Positions 34,410 through 44,299 of a stretch of DNA of 64,000 bases are shown here, one piece after another. Each line of letters starts with the position of its first letter. The first letter of the stretch is position 1. The notes below the pieces were generated by a model. The model was not told the origin of the DNA, ran no database searches, and saw only the letters and a list, made by a program, of their open reading frames with translations. The translations under genes were made by a program, and so were the position numbers. Source of the stretch: DATBGZ01 sp036557785 (GTDB lineage: Bacteria > Actinomycetota > Actinomycetes > Mycobacteriales > Micromonosporaceae); the NCBI GenBank assembly GCA_036557785.1, contig DATBGZ010000012.1, positions 1 to 64,000 on the forward strand, in the 5' to 3' direction.

Positions 34410-36539
34410 TCAGCGGGCAGTGGCGCGAGTGATGACCCAGGCGAGGATGAACGCATCCTCTCGCCAGGAGTCATAGCGGCCACTGGGCCCACCGTGGCCG
34501 GTGCTCATCTCGGTCTTGAGCAGTACATCGGATCGCGGCGCCACGGCCCGCAGCCGGGCCACGAACTTCGCCGGCTCGTGGTACAGCACCCGGGTGTCGT
34601 TGAGGCTGCCCAGCACCAGCATGGGCGGGTATGGCCGGTCCGCCACGTTCTCGTACGGCGCATAGGACTTGATGTACCGGTACGCCTCGGGATCATCGAG
34701 GGGGTTGCCCCACTCCTCCCACTCGGCCACCGTCAGCGGCAGGGAGGGATCGAGGATCGACGTGAGCACGTCCACGAAGGGCACCTGGGCGACGATGCCG
34801 GCGAACGCCTCGGGCTCGAGGTTCGCGACCGCGCCCATGAGCAGCCCGCCCGCGGAGCCGCCCTGCGCGACGATCCGGTCGGTCGACGTCCACCCCTCGG
34901 CGACCAGGTGATGGGCACAGGAGATGAAGTCGGTGAACGTGTTCTTCTTCGCCAGCAGCTTGCCCTGCTCGTACCAGCGCCGCCCCATCTCGCCGCCGCC
35001 ACGCACGTGCGCCACCGCGAAGACGAAGCCACGCTCCAGAAGGGAGAGTCGCGACACGGAGAACCACGGGTCCATGCTCGCCTCGTACGAGCCGTACCCG
35101 TACAGCAGCAGCGGGGCGGTTCCGTCGCGGGCGGTGCCGCGCTTGCAGGCGATGGAGATCGGCACCCGGGTCCCGTCCGGGGCCGTTGACCACTCACGGT
35201 GCTGCTCGTACTGGCCCGGGTCATAGCCGCCGAGCACCGGTCGCTGCCAGCGCAGCGTCATCTCCCGGGTCTGCAGGTCGTAGTCATAGAGGCTGTGCGG
35301 GGTGACCAGCGAGGAGTACGAGACCCGGATCGTGTCCGTGTCGTACTCCAGGTTCGCCCCGAGCCCCACGGTGTAGATCGGCTCCGGGAAGACGACGTCG
35401 TACGGCTGCCCGGAGCGCGGTAGCACGCGCAGGCCGGTCAGCCCGTCGGCCCGCAGGCTGACCACCGTGGCCGGGGCGAAGGCGTCGACGTCCATCAGCC
35501 GCTGGCCGGGCACGTGCGGGATCAGCGGTCGCCACTCGGGTGGCGCCTCCGCTGGATCCACAGTGGACAGAAGCTCGGCCACCGGGATGAACGAGAGGGC
35601 GAAGTCCTCCGAGTTATGGTTGTGCAGCACCAGGAACCGGTCGTGGCCGGGATCGTGCTCGAGGTGGTACTCCACCCCTTGACGGCGCCCCGCCACGAGC
35701 CTGGCGGTGGCATCGGGTCGATCCGCGGGGATCACGTAGCACTCGGTCGTCGTGATGCTGCCCACGCTGAGGATGAGGTACTGCTCCGAGCGGGTCAGCC
35801 CGATGCTCACCGAGAACCGCTGGTCCGGTTCGTCGTAGATCAGGACGTCACGCTCCGCCGGCGTGCCCAGGGCGTGGCGCCATACCTGGTGCGCCCGCCA
35901 CGCGTCGTCGACCCGCAGGTAGAACACCGTCGCGCCGTCCCCGGACCAGGCCGAGCCGTAGTGGACGTCCTCGATCTCGTCGGTCAGGTTCTCCCCGGTG
36001 CGCAGGTCGCGCACCTTGAGGGTGAACCGCTCGTCGCCCTTGAGGTCGACGGAGTAGGCGAGCAGGCGGCCGTCGGGCGAGACGTCCAGCGTCCCCAGGT
36101 CGAAGAACTCCGCGTCGCCCGCCTCGGCGTTGCCATCGAGCATGATCTCCTCGCCGACCAACGGCCCGCCGTCCGGGCTGGTGGGCGGGACACGCTCGGC
36201 CTCGCCCGGCGCGACCGCGCAGCGACAGTGGATCGGGTACTGCTTCCCCTCCACCGTGCGGGTGTAGTACCAGTAGCCGCCCTTGCGCTGCGGGAGCGCG
36301 ATATCGGTCTCCTGGGTACGGGTGCGGATCTCCTGGAAGATCGCCTCGCGCAGCGGCGCCTGCTGCGCCGTGCGCGCCTGGGTGTACTCGTTCTCCGCGG
36401 TGAGGTAGGCGATGGTCTCGGCGTCGTCCTTGGTGGCGAGCCAGGCGTACTCGTCGGTGACCGTGTCGCCGTGATGGGTGCGCTCGACGGGGACCCGCTT
36501 TGCCCGTGGCGCAGCGGCGACGGAGGGCTCGACTGTCAT
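34410..36539 (-). CDS. ptrB: oligopeptidase B (prolyl oligopeptidase family, S9A)
   Basis: 709 residues from an ATG at 36539. There is an N-terminal seven-bladed propeller, then an alpha/beta hydrolase domain. The nucleophile Ser is in AQGGSAGGLLMG (~561), Asp in LGSLNDTRV and His in STGHGGPSGRYD near the C-terminus. Oligopeptidase B cleaves after Arg/Lys in small peptides in the cytosol. DEYAWLATKDDAET near the start is typical. Confidence 0.93.
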   Translation of the reverse strand: MTVEPSVAAAPRAKRVPVERTHHGDTVTDEYAWLATKDDAETIAYLTAENEYTQARTAQQAPLREAIFQEIRTRTQETDIALPQRKGGYWYYTRTVEGKQYPIHCRCAVAPGEAERVPPTSPDGGPLVGEEIMLDGNAEAGDAEFFDLGTLDVSPDGRLLAYSVDLKGDERFTLKVRDLRTGENLTDEIEDVHYGSAWSGDGATVFYLRVDDAWRAHQVWRHALGTPAERDVLIYDEPDQRFSVSIGLTRSEQYLILSVGSITTTECYVIPADRPDATARLVAGRRQGVEYHLEHDPGHDRFLVLHNHNSEDFALSFIPVAELLSTVDPAEAPPEWRPLIPHVPGQRLMDVDAFAPATVVSLRADGLTGLRVLPRSGQPYDVVFPEPIYTVGLGANLEYDTDTIRVSYSSLVTPHSLYDYDLQTREMTLRWQRPVLGGYDPGQYEQHREWSTAPDGTRVPISIACKRGTARDGTAPLLLYGYGSYEASMDPWFSVSRLSLLERGFVFAVAHVRGGGEMGRRWYEQGKLLAKKNTFTDFISCAHHLVAEGWTSTDRIVAQGGSAGGLLMGAVANLEPEAFAGIVAQVPFVDVLTSILDPSLPLTVAEWEEWGNPLDDPEAYRYIKSYAPYENVADRPYPPMLVLGSLNDTRVLYHEPAKFVARLRAVAPRSDVLLKTEMSTGHGGPSGRYDSWREDAFILAWVITRATAR

Positions 36540-36643
36540 GGCACTCACGCTATTCGGCTCCGGGTCGCCACCGGCCGGCAGGGAGCAAGGGTAGGCCGAA
36601 GGTAGGGGTGAAGGATGCGGTGACAGAATTGCGCGGGGCGCCC

Positions 36644-36740
36644 GGAGCTTCGCAGCGAGCGCAAGCCGCGAGCGTGAGGAGCGAGCGCCAGCGAGCCCCG
36701 CAGTCGCGAGCAAACGAAGCTGGGAGCGAGGAGCGGACTG
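36644..36740. repeat. GAGCG-rich degenerate repeat upstream of hemL
   Basis: Dense, irregular copies of GCGAGC/GAGCG, framed by the inverted pair AGCTTCG (36646-36652) and CGAAGCT (36715-36721). It occupies most of the gap 36540-36787 between ptrB and hemL. It resembles low-complexity intergenic blocks of actinomycetes; no gene is visible in it. Confidence 0.5.
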
Positions 36741-36787
36741 GGCCGCGCCCAACTAGCGCTGTCCGTTGCCGTCAGGAAGGCGCGAAT

Positions 36788-38158
36788 GTGACCGAGACCT
36801 ACCCCGCCGAGGCGCCGGCGTCGCAGGCGCTGTTCGACCGGGCCGCGGCGCTGGTGCCGGGCGGGGTGAACTCACCCGTCCGGGCGTTCCGGCAGGTCGG
36901 CGGTGTGCCCCGGTTCATGGTCCGGGGCGAGGGTCCGTACCTGCACGACGCCGACGGTCGGCGCTACGTCGACCTGGTCGGGTCGTGGGGTCCGTTGATC
37001 CACGGCCACGCCCACCCGGCGGTGGTGGCCGCGGTCTCCGAGGCGGCGGCGCGGGGCACGAGCTTCGGCGCGCCCACGCGGGGCGAGGTCGATCTGGCGG
37101 CGGAGCTTGTCGAGCGCACGGGGATCGCCATGGTGCGCCTGGTCAACTCCGGCACCGAGGCGACGATGAGCGCGACCCGGCTCGCCCGCGGCGCGACGGG
37201 TCGATCGAAGATTATCAAGTTCGCGGGCTGCTACCACGGGCATGCCGACGGCCTGCTCGCCTCGGCCGGCTCCGGCGTCGCGACGCTCGGTCTGCCCGAC
37301 TCGCCGGGGGTCACGGCCGCGGCGACGCGCGAGACGATCGTGCTGCCGTACAACGACCGGGCCGCGGTCGAGTTGGCGTTCACCCGTTCGGGCAGCGACA
37401 TCGCGGCGATCATCACCGAGGCGGCGCCGGGCAACATGGGGGTCGTCCCGCCCGCGCCCGGGTTCAACGCCTTCCTCGCGCAGATCGCGCATCGCCACGG
37501 GGCACTGCTGATCCTCGACGAGGTGATGACCGGGTTCCGCGTCGCCCGGGGCGGGTGGGCCGACTACTCGGCGACGGCGGACGAGACCATCGACGCGGAC
37601 CTCTATACGTACGGGAAGGTCATGGGCGGCGGGCTGCCGGCCGCGGCATTCGGCGGTCGTGCCGAGATCATGGAGCAGCTCGCGCCGGCCGGGCCGGTCT
37701 ACCAGGCCGGCACGCTCTCGGGTAACCCACTCGCGTGCGCGGCGGGGCTGGCGACCCTGCGCCTGTGTACCGACGAGGCGTACGCGCGCCTGGAGAAGAC
37801 GGCGGAGATCATCGGCGGGATCGTCTCGGCGGCCCTGCACGGCGCGGGCGTGCCCCACCGGGTGCAGTACGCCGGCACCCTGTTCTCGGTCTTCTTCACG
37901 GACACACCCGTCATCGACTACGCGACCGCGAAGACGCAGGACGTCGCGGCCTTCGCGGCGTTCTTCCACGAGATGCTCGCGCGTGGGGTCTACCTGCCCC
38001 CGTCCTCGTTCGAGGCGTGGTTCGTCTCCACCGTCATCGGCGACGCCGAGTTGGAGACGATCGCCGCCGCCCTGCCCCACGCCGCCCTGGCCGCCCGGCG
38101 CACCCGACCCGGGCCGCTGGCCTGGCGGGCGCAGGGCCCGACCCAGGGGACCTCGTGA
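36788..38158 (+). CDS. hemL: glutamate-1-semialdehyde 2,1-aminomutase
   Basis: 456 residues. PLP enzyme making 5-aminolevulinate from glutamate-1-semialdehyde in C5-pathway haem synthesis. LVPGGVNSPVRAF, VNSGTEATMSA, GCYHGHAD and the PLP lysine in LYTYGKVMGGGLP are all present. The GTG start has AGGAAGG upstream. It overlaps the next gene by 4 bases (GTGA). It opens a hemL-ccs operon that matches Rv0524-Rv0529. Confidence 0.96.
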   Translation: MTETYPAEAPASQALFDRAAALVPGGVNSPVRAFRQVGGVPRFMVRGEGPYLHDADGRRYVDLVGSWGPLIHGHAHPAVVAAVSEAAARGTSFGAPTRGEVDLAAELVERTGIAMVRLVNSGTEATMSATRLARGATGRSKIIKFAGCYHGHADGLLASAGSGVATLGLPDSPGVTAAATRETIVLPYNDRAAVELAFTRSGSDIAAIITEAAPGNMGVVPPAPGFNAFLAQIAHRHGALLILDEVMTGFRVARGGWADYSATADETIDADLYTYGKVMGGGLPAAAFGGRAEIMEQLAPAGPVYQAGTLSGNPLACAAGLATLRLCTDEAYARLEKTAEIIGGIVSAALHGAGVPHRVQYAGTLFSVFFTDTPVIDYATAKTQDVAAFAAFFHEMLARGVYLPPSSFEAWFVSTVIGDAELETIAAALPHAALAARRTRPGPLAWRAQGPTQGTS

Positions 38159-38814
38159 CGTCGGCGGGCACCCGCACGGTCGTGCACCTGCTGCGTCATG
38201 GCGAGGTCGACAACCCGGGCAAGGTCCTCTATGGACGGTTGCCGGGTTACCGGCTCTCGCCACTGGGCGAGCAGATGGCGCTGGTGGCGGCTCAGGCACT
38301 CGCCGCCCGGGACGTCACGGTCGTGGTCTCCAGCCCACTGGAACGGGCGTTGCAGACCGCCACGCCCATCGCCGAACAGGCGGGGCTCACCGTCGAGGTG
38401 GACCCGCGACTTATTGAGAGCGACAACTTCTTCGAGGGCAAGCGGGTCTCGGTCGGCGACGGTGTGCTGCGCGACCCGCGCAACTGGCCGCTGCTGCGCA
38501 ACCCGTGGCGTCCCTCGTGGGGCGAGCCGTACGTCGAGGTTGCCCGGCGCATGCGCGCCGCCCTGCTCGACGCCCGGGCCAAGGCCGAGGGACACGAGGC
38601 GGTCTGCGTCTCGCACCAGCTCCCGATCTGGACGCTGCGCCGGTACCTGGAGGGCCGTCGGCTCTGGCACGATCCGCGACGGCGGCAGTGCGCCCTGGCG
38701 AGCCTGACCAGCGTCCGGTTCGAGGGCGATTCCCTCGTCGGCATCGGCTACTCCTCGCCCGCCGCGCACCTGATCGCCTCCTCGCCCACGGCGAAGACCG
38801 CGAAGGGCGCGTGA
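38155..38814 (+). CDS. histidine phosphatase (phosphoglycerate mutase-like)
   Basis: 219 residues. The catalytic RHGE motif (LLRHGEVDNPG), the SSPLERALQTA block and the second His in CVSHQLPIWTLRR define a histidine phosphatase. The substrate is unknown. Its position between hemL and the ResA-like gene equals M. tuberculosis Rv0525, so a role tied to haem or cytochrome c biogenesis is plausible but unproven. Confidence 0.9.
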   Translation: MTSAGTRTVVHLLRHGEVDNPGKVLYGRLPGYRLSPLGEQMALVAAQALAARDVTVVVSSPLERALQTATPIAEQAGLTVEVDPRLIESDNFFEGKRVSVGDGVLRDPRNWPLLRNPWRPSWGEPYVEVARRMRAALLDARAKAEGHEAVCVSHQLPIWTLRRYLEGRRLWHDPRRRQCALASLTSVRFEGDSLVGIGYSSPAAHLIASSPTAKTAKGA

Positions 38815-39380
38815 TGGCTGCAACCCGCGCGATCCTGAGGGCCGGCGCGCTGGCGCTCGCGGCGTTGGTCGGGCTGAGCGCCTGTACGGGTGGCGCTGCG
38901 CCGTCGGCGGCCGTCATCCAGGCCTTCGCCCCGGCCGACCGCAAGGCGGCACCCACGCTGACGGGCGAACTGCTCGACGGCAGCGGCACCTTCGACCCTC
39001 GCGGCCTCTCCGGGCAGGTGGTCGTGGTCAATTTCTGGGGTGCCTGGTGTGGGCCGTGCATCGGCGAGGCGCCGGAGCTCGAGTCGGTGTACAGCGCGCA
39101 CAAGGCCGAGGGTCTGGCATTTGTTGGCATCGACGTTCGTGACGAGCTGGACAACGCTCGTGCCTTCGCCGCCCAGAACCTCACCTATCCGTCGATCTTC
39201 GATCCGGCCTCGGAGCTCGCCCTCAGCTTCGCGGTACAGCCCAACGGCGTACCGGCCACGATCATCCTCGACCGGCAGGGACGGATCGCGGCGGTGGCCC
39301 GGGGGCCCGTGGTGCGATCCGAGCTCGAGCCCGTGGTCGTGGCACTGCTCGAGGAGTCCTCCGGAAGGGGGCCGGGCTGA
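38814..39380 (+). CDS. resA: ResA/TlpA-like thiol-disulfide lipoprotein
   Basis: 188 residues. A lipoprotein signal with lipobox LSAC (~24) leads to a thioredoxin fold carrying WCGPC and the cis-Pro loop NGVPATIIL. It probably reduces the apocytochrome c haem-binding cysteines on the outer membrane face, powered by the adjacent CcdA. The ATG overlaps the preceding stop by one base. Confidence 0.93.
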   Translation: MAATRAILRAGALALAALVGLSACTGGAAPSAAVIQAFAPADRKAAPTLTGELLDGSGTFDPRGLSGQVVVVNFWGAWCGPCIGEAPELESVYSAHKAEGLAFVGIDVRDELDNARAFAAQNLTYPSIFDPASELALSFAVQPNGVPATIILDRQGRIAAVARGPVVRSELEPVVVALLEESSGRGPG

Positions 39381-39381
39381 C

Positions 39382-40149
39382 ATGGGTGCACGCTTCGCCG
39401 GTATCGCCTCGGATGGGCCGCTGCTGCTCGCGGTCCTCGTCGCCGGCATCGCCGGGCTGGTGAGCTTCCTCTCGCCGTGCGTCCTGCCGCTGGTGCCGGG
39501 CTATCTGTCCTATGTGACCGGTCTGGCCGGGGCGGACCTCGACGACGCCCTGCACCGGCCGACCGCGGCGGCGCGCTGGCGGTTGGGCCTGGGCGTGCTC
39601 GGCTTCATCGCGGGCTTCACCGTGGTCTTCACGCTCATGGGCCTGTTCGTGTCGTCGGTGGGCGTGGCGCTGCTGCGCAACGAGCGGATGATCCAGCTCG
39701 TCGCGGGGCTGCTCATCATCCTGCTCGGGCTCGCGTTCGCGGGCCTGATCCCGGGGCTGCAGCGGGAGTGGCGCGTGCATCGGCTCCCGGCCGCCGGGCT
39801 CGCGAGCGCTCCCGTGCTCGGCGCCGTCTTCGCCATCTCGTGGGTGCCCTGCATCGGTCCGACCCTCGGCGCGGTGCTCACGCTCGCGGCCACGCAGGGA
39901 TCGGCGGGGCGGGCGGCCACGCTCACCGTCGCCTACTGCCTGGGGCTCGGCCTCCCCTTCCTCGCCTTCGGACTCGGCTTCCGGCGGCTCATCGGGCTGC
40001 GCGCCGCGATCCGCCGGCACAACGCCTGGGTCACCCGGGTCGGCGGAGCGATGCTCGTCCTCGTGGGCCTGGCACTCGCCACGGGCGTGTGGGAGCAGTT
40101 CCTGACCTGGCTGCGGGTCACCGTGGGCCCGGGCTCGGTGGCGATATGA
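39382..40149 (+). CDS. ccdA: cytochrome c biogenesis protein CcdA
   Basis: 255 residues with six membrane segments. It passes electrons from cytosolic thioredoxin to ResA. The redox cysteines are in FLSPCVLPLVPGYLSY (helix 1) and SWVPCIGPTLG (helix 4). It starts 1 base after the resA stop and overlaps resB by 4 (ATGA). Confidence 0.95.
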   Translation: MGARFAGIASDGPLLLAVLVAGIAGLVSFLSPCVLPLVPGYLSYVTGLAGADLDDALHRPTAAARWRLGLGVLGFIAGFTVVFTLMGLFVSSVGVALLRNERMIQLVAGLLIILLGLAFAGLIPGLQREWRVHRLPAAGLASAPVLGAVFAISWVPCIGPTLGAVLTLAATQGSAGRAATLTVAYCLGLGLPFLAFGLGFRRLIGLRAAIRRHNAWVTRVGGAMLVLVGLALATGVWEQFLTWLRVTVGPGSVAI

Positions 40150-41780
40150 CGACCACGCAACGGGTCGAACGAGCCTCCGGCGCACCTGACACTGACAAGT
40201 CGGCGTTCGGGGTGCGCTCGGCACGGGCGTTCTGGCGATGGCTGACGAGCATGCGTACCGCGCTGGTTCTCCTGCTCGTCCTCGCCGTCGCCGCCGTACC
40301 CGGGTCGGTCTGGCCGCAGCGCAACGTCAGCGCGGAGCGGGTCACCCGCTACTACACCGACCACCCCTCGCTCGCCCCGCTGCTGGACCGGTTCTGGTTC
40401 TTCGACGTCTATGCCTCGCCGTGGTTCTCCGCGGTGTACCTGCTGCTGTTCGTCTCGCTCGTCGGGTGCCTGGTTCCCCGGCTGCGCCAGCACGCCCAGA
40501 ACCTGGTCAAGCCCCCGCCGCAGGCACCGGTACGGCTGGACCGGCTGCCACACAGCGCGCGGCGGTGGATGCCGGATGACGCGGCCACGGCGGCCCAGAC
40601 CGTACGGTCCGCGCTGCGCGGGCGCCGGTGGCGCACAACCGTGCGCGCCCAGCAGGACGGCGCCGTCACGGTGGCCGCGGAGAAGGGGTACCTCAAGGAG
40701 AGCGGCAACCTGTTGTTCCACTTCGCGCTGCTCGCGGTGCTCTTCGGTGTGGCGTGGGGATCGTGGTACGGCTGGCACGCCAACCGGCTCGTCGTGGCCG
40801 GCGACGAGTTCTGCGACACGACGCAGCAGTACGACGAGTACGGGCTCGGCGCCCGCACGGTGGCCGAGGATCTGCCCCCCTTCTGTGTCACGGTGCAGGA
40901 CTTCACGGCGACCTACCTGGACACCGGCGAGCCATCCCAGTACACCGCCCATATCTCCTATGTGGAGCATCCGGGCGCAGCGGCGCGGGGGTGGACGCTG
41001 CGGGTGAACGATCCGCTGCGCCTGTCGGACGCGAACGTCTACCTGCTCGGGCACGGCTACGCCCCGGTGCTGCGCTATACGGACCGGTACGGGAAGGTGT
41101 TCACGACCGTCGTCCCGTTCCTGCCCACCGACGGCATGCTCACCAGCGAGGGCGTGGCGAAGTTCCCGTACGCCAACGTGGCGCCCGGGGGCGGGCAGGC
41201 GCAGGCACCGGCCCAGGTCGGGTTCTCGGGTGTGTACCAGCCGACCGTGAACCCCGACCCCGCGCAGCCCAAGTCGATCTTCCCCGACGAGCGCGACCCG
41301 GCGTTGACGCTCCGGGCGTGGGAGGGCGATCTCGGCCTCGGCAACGGCGCACCGCAGTCGGTCTATGAGCTGGACAGCCGCCAGATCGCCCTGGGACTGC
41401 TCAACGACGTCGGTACGCACACCCTGCGTCCAGGGCAGAGCTGGGCTCTCCCCGATGGGTCCACAGTGGAGTTCCTCGGCACGAAGCCGTGGATCACCGT
41501 GGCGGTGCGCTACGACCCTGGGGAGAAGCTGGTGCTGGCCGGGGCGGCGTGCCTCCTGATCGGGCTCATGATCTCGCTCTCCGGCAAGCGGCGCCGGATC
41601 TGGGCCCGGATCTCGCCCGCCGACGGCGGCGGTAGCCTGATCACGATCGGGGGCCTGGCTCGCACCGACCATCCGGGCTTCGGCGACGAGTTCGCCGGGG
41701 TGGTGCGGCTTGCCGGCGGTGACCCGCCCGCCCAGGACCAGGAACCCGCGCCCGTGGGAACAAGTGAGAGGGGACGGTAG
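40146..41780 (+). CDS. resB: cytochrome c biogenesis protein ResB
   Basis: 544 residues. Three N-terminal membrane segments, a large outer domain (about 220-450) and a C-terminal segment (LVLAGAACLLIGLMISL) give the ResB/Ccs1 layout. With CcsA it forms the System II haem lyase. KGYLKESGNLLFHFALLAVL is a conserved ResB block. Confidence 0.93.
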   Translation: MTTTQRVERASGAPDTDKSAFGVRSARAFWRWLTSMRTALVLLLVLAVAAVPGSVWPQRNVSAERVTRYYTDHPSLAPLLDRFWFFDVYASPWFSAVYLLLFVSLVGCLVPRLRQHAQNLVKPPPQAPVRLDRLPHSARRWMPDDAATAAQTVRSALRGRRWRTTVRAQQDGAVTVAAEKGYLKESGNLLFHFALLAVLFGVAWGSWYGWHANRLVVAGDEFCDTTQQYDEYGLGARTVAEDLPPFCVTVQDFTATYLDTGEPSQYTAHISYVEHPGAAARGWTLRVNDPLRLSDANVYLLGHGYAPVLRYTDRYGKVFTTVVPFLPTDGMLTSEGVAKFPYANVAPGGGQAQAPAQVGFSGVYQPTVNPDPAQPKSIFPDERDPALTLRAWEGDLGLGNGAPQSVYELDSRQIALGLLNDVGTHTLRPGQSWALPDGSTVEFLGTKPWITVAVRYDPGEKLVLAGAACLLIGLMISLSGKRRRIWARISPADGGGSLITIGGLARTDHPGFGDEFAGVVRLAGGDPPAQDQEPAPVGTSERGR

Positions 41781-42790
41781 TGGCGCAGCTGTCCGACACG
41801 CTGCTGATCGCGGCGGTGGTCACCTACGTGGCGGCGATGCTCGGGTATCTCGTGGAGTTCGCCTTCGGCACCCGGGGAGCCGTGGCCCGGGTCGTTGCCC
41901 GTCCCGCGCGGCAGCTCGCCGCCGTCGGGGCCCCGACCGCCGGGACGTCGCCCACGGCCCCGGTGAGCCCCGCTGCCGGCTCGCCGGTGCAGCCCGGCCG
42001 GGCCGTGGCGCCGCGGGAGGGCTCGCCCGGCCGCGCCGGCATCGCGGGTCTGATCGGCGTCGGCCTCACCGTCGTGGCGCTGGGTCTCCACAGTGGAGTG
42101 CTCGTGACCCGCGGCCTGGCTGCTCATCGGGTGCCGTGGGGCAACATGTACGAGTTCGTGGTGACGCTCACCGCGGTCTTCGCCGCCGGTTGGCTGGTGC
42201 TGCTCGCCACCCGGCCCGCGCTGCGGCCGCTCGGGCTCTTCGTGACCTTCGCCCAGGCGTTGCTGCTCGGCTTCGCGGGCCTGGTGCTCACCACGCCGGC
42301 GGCGCCCCTGCAGCCGGCGCTGCAGTCCTACTGGCTGAAGATCCACGTGACCGCGGCCGCGACCGCCTCCGGCCTGCTGCTGCTCGCGTTCGTTCCGGCC
42401 GCCCTGTTCCTGATCCGGGCCGGGTACGACGCCGGGAAGCGGCGCTTCCCCTACCCGCTCGGGCGCCGGCTTCCCGCCGGTGAGGCCCTCGAGCGGCTCA
42501 CCTTCCGGCTGCACGCCTTCGCCTTCCCGATCTGGACGCTCGCCATCATCTGCGGCGCGATCTGGGCCGAGTCGGCGTGGGGGCGGTACTGGGGTTGGGA
42601 TCCGAAGGAGACCTGGTCGTTCGTCTCCTGGGTCGCCTACGCCGCCTATCTGCACGCCCGCGCCACGCCGAGCGTGAAGCGCACGACCGCGACCTGGTTC
42701 GCGGCCGCCGCGTGGGGCACGATGCTCATCAACCTTTACGTGATCAACTTCGTCGCGGTCGGCCTGCACTCCTACGCCGGCGTCCAGTGA
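41780..42790 (+). CDS. ccsA: cytochrome c biogenesis protein CcsA/CcsB
   Basis: 336 residues, about eight membrane segments. The haem-handling tryptophan motif reads WGRYWGWDPKETWSFVSWVA, with histidines in flanking loops (VPWGNMYEF upstream, HSYAG at the end). Partner of ResB in System II haem attachment. The GTG start overlaps the resB stop by one base. Confidence 0.95.
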   Translation: MAQLSDTLLIAAVVTYVAAMLGYLVEFAFGTRGAVARVVARPARQLAAVGAPTAGTSPTAPVSPAAGSPVQPGRAVAPREGSPGRAGIAGLIGVGLTVVALGLHSGVLVTRGLAAHRVPWGNMYEFVVTLTAVFAAGWLVLLATRPALRPLGLFVTFAQALLLGFAGLVLTTPAAPLQPALQSYWLKIHVTAAATASGLLLLAFVPAALFLIRAGYDAGKRRFPYPLGRRLPAGEALERLTFRLHAFAFPIWTLAIICGAIWAESAWGRYWGWDPKETWSFVSWVAYAAYLHARATPSVKRTTATWFAAAAWGTMLINLYVINFVAVGLHSYAGVQ

Positions 42791-42838
42791 CCTGACGCCC
42801 GTGGACGCTCGGCGGACGCGGTTGGCAGACTGATCACC

Positions 42839-44299
42839 ATGGCGGCGGCCCGGTACCCGTACGACGACCTCAAGCAGTTCCTCACCGCGCTGGAGGCGGC
42901 GGGCGAGCTGCACCGGGTGCCGGCCACGGTCGACCCAACCCTGGAGATCAGTGAGATCGTGACCCGGACCGTACGGTCGAAGGGTCCCGCGCTGCTCTTC
43001 GAGCACCCGAGCCGGGGCGACATGCCGGTCGCGATCAACCTCTTCGGGACACATCGGCGGATGGCGATGGCGCTGGGTGTCTCCGAGGTGGCGGAGGTTG
43101 GCGGGCGGATCGCGGACCTGGTCCGGCCCGAGATCCCGGTCGGCTTGGCGGGTCTGCGCGAGGCGCTGGGCAAGCTCATGCAACTGAAGTCTGTGCCACC
43201 CAAGCGGGTGCGCACGGCACCATGCCAGGAGGTCGTCTACCGCGGCGACCAGGTGGACCTGAACCGGCTGCCGGGCCTGCAGACCTGGCCGGGCGATGGC
43301 GGGATCTTCCACAACTACGGCCTGACCCACACCAAGCACCCGGAGAGCGGAAAGCGGAACCTCGGCCTTTACCGCCTGCAGCAGCACTCCGCCACCACGC
43401 TGGGCATGCACTGGCAGATCCACAAGGACTCCACGGCACACCACGCGGTGGCTGAGCGGCTCGGACAGCGCCTGCCGGTGGCGGTCGCGATCGGCAACGA
43501 CCCCGTGGTGTCCTATGTGGCCACTGCGCCGCTCCCCGCTGACATCGACGAGTACCTGTTCGCGGGGTTCCTGCGCGGGGAGCGGGTGGAGATGGTCGAC
43601 TGCCTCACCGTGCCGCTGCAGGTTCCGGCGAACGCCCAGATCGTGCTGGAGGGGTACGTCGATCCCGGGGAGCGGGCACCGGAGGGCCCGTTCGGCGACC
43701 ACACGGGCTTCTACACGCCGACCGAACCGTTCCCGGTGCTGCACATCGAATGCATGACCACGCAGCGGGAGCCGGTCTACCACTCGATCGTCACGTCGAA
43801 GCCGCCGCAGGAGGACGGGCCGATCGGGCATGCCACCGAGCGCATCTTCCTGCCGCTGGTCAAGCTGCTGATACCCGATATCGTCGATATGTCGATGCCG
43901 GAGCCGGGCGTCTTCCACAATTGCCTGGTGGTCTCGATCCGCAAGCGCTACCCCAAGCAGGCGCAGAAGGTGATGAACGCGATCTGGGGCGCGCACCTGC
44001 TCTCGTTGACCAAGCTCGTCGTGGTCGTCGACGACGACTGTGACCCGTCGGACTACCACGAGGTGGCGTTCCGCGCGTTCGGCAACGTCGATTACGCGCA
44101 CGACCTGCTGCTGACCCAGGGACCGGTGGACCACCTGGATCACGCGTCATATCAGCAGTTCTGGGGCGGTAAGGCCGGCCTCGATGCCACCCGTAAGCTC
44201 CCGAGTGAGGGGTACCCCCGGGGCTGGCCCGAGCCGACCGTGATGTCGTCCGACATCGTGGCCCGCGTCGAGGCACGGTGGAAGGAGTACGGGCTATGA
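42839..44299 (+). CDS. UbiD-family decarboxylase (menaquinone, futalosine route)
   Basis: 486 residues. A UbiD-like prenylated-FMN enzyme expected to decarboxylate the prenylated 1,4-dihydroxy-6-naphthoate in futalosine-dependent menaquinone synthesis. The acidic catalytic region ERAPEGPFGDHTGFYTPTEP is clear, as is VYHSIVTSKPPQEDGPIGHA. It overlaps mqnP by 4 bases, and UbiX, which makes its cofactor, lies at 45658, supporting the assignment. Confidence 0.9.
   Translation: MAAARYPYDDLKQFLTALEAAGELHRVPATVDPTLEISEIVTRTVRSKGPALLFEHPSRGDMPVAINLFGTHRRMAMALGVSEVAEVGGRIADLVRPEIPVGLAGLREALGKLMQLKSVPPKRVRTAPCQEVVYRGDQVDLNRLPGLQTWPGDGGIFHNYGLTHTKHPESGKRNLGLYRLQQHSATTLGMHWQIHKDSTAHHAVAERLGQRLPVAVAIGNDPVVSYVATAPLPADIDEYLFAGFLRGERVEMVDCLTVPLQVPANAQIVLEGYVDPGERAPEGPFGDHTGFYTPTEPFPVLHIECMTTQREPVYHSIVTSKPPQEDGPIGHATERIFLPLVKLLIPDIVDMSMPEPGVFHNCLVVSIRKRYPKQAQKVMNAIWGAHLLSLTKLVVVVDDDCDPSDYHEVAFRAFGNVDYAHDLLLTQGPVDHLDHASYQQFWGGKAGLDATRKLPSEGYPRGWPEPTVMSSDIVARVEARWKEYGL

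Noticed and set aside
41510..44143. Minus-strand frame of ~880 codons over ccsA and the UbiD-like gene
   Set aside because: Antisense shadow of strongly conserved genes.
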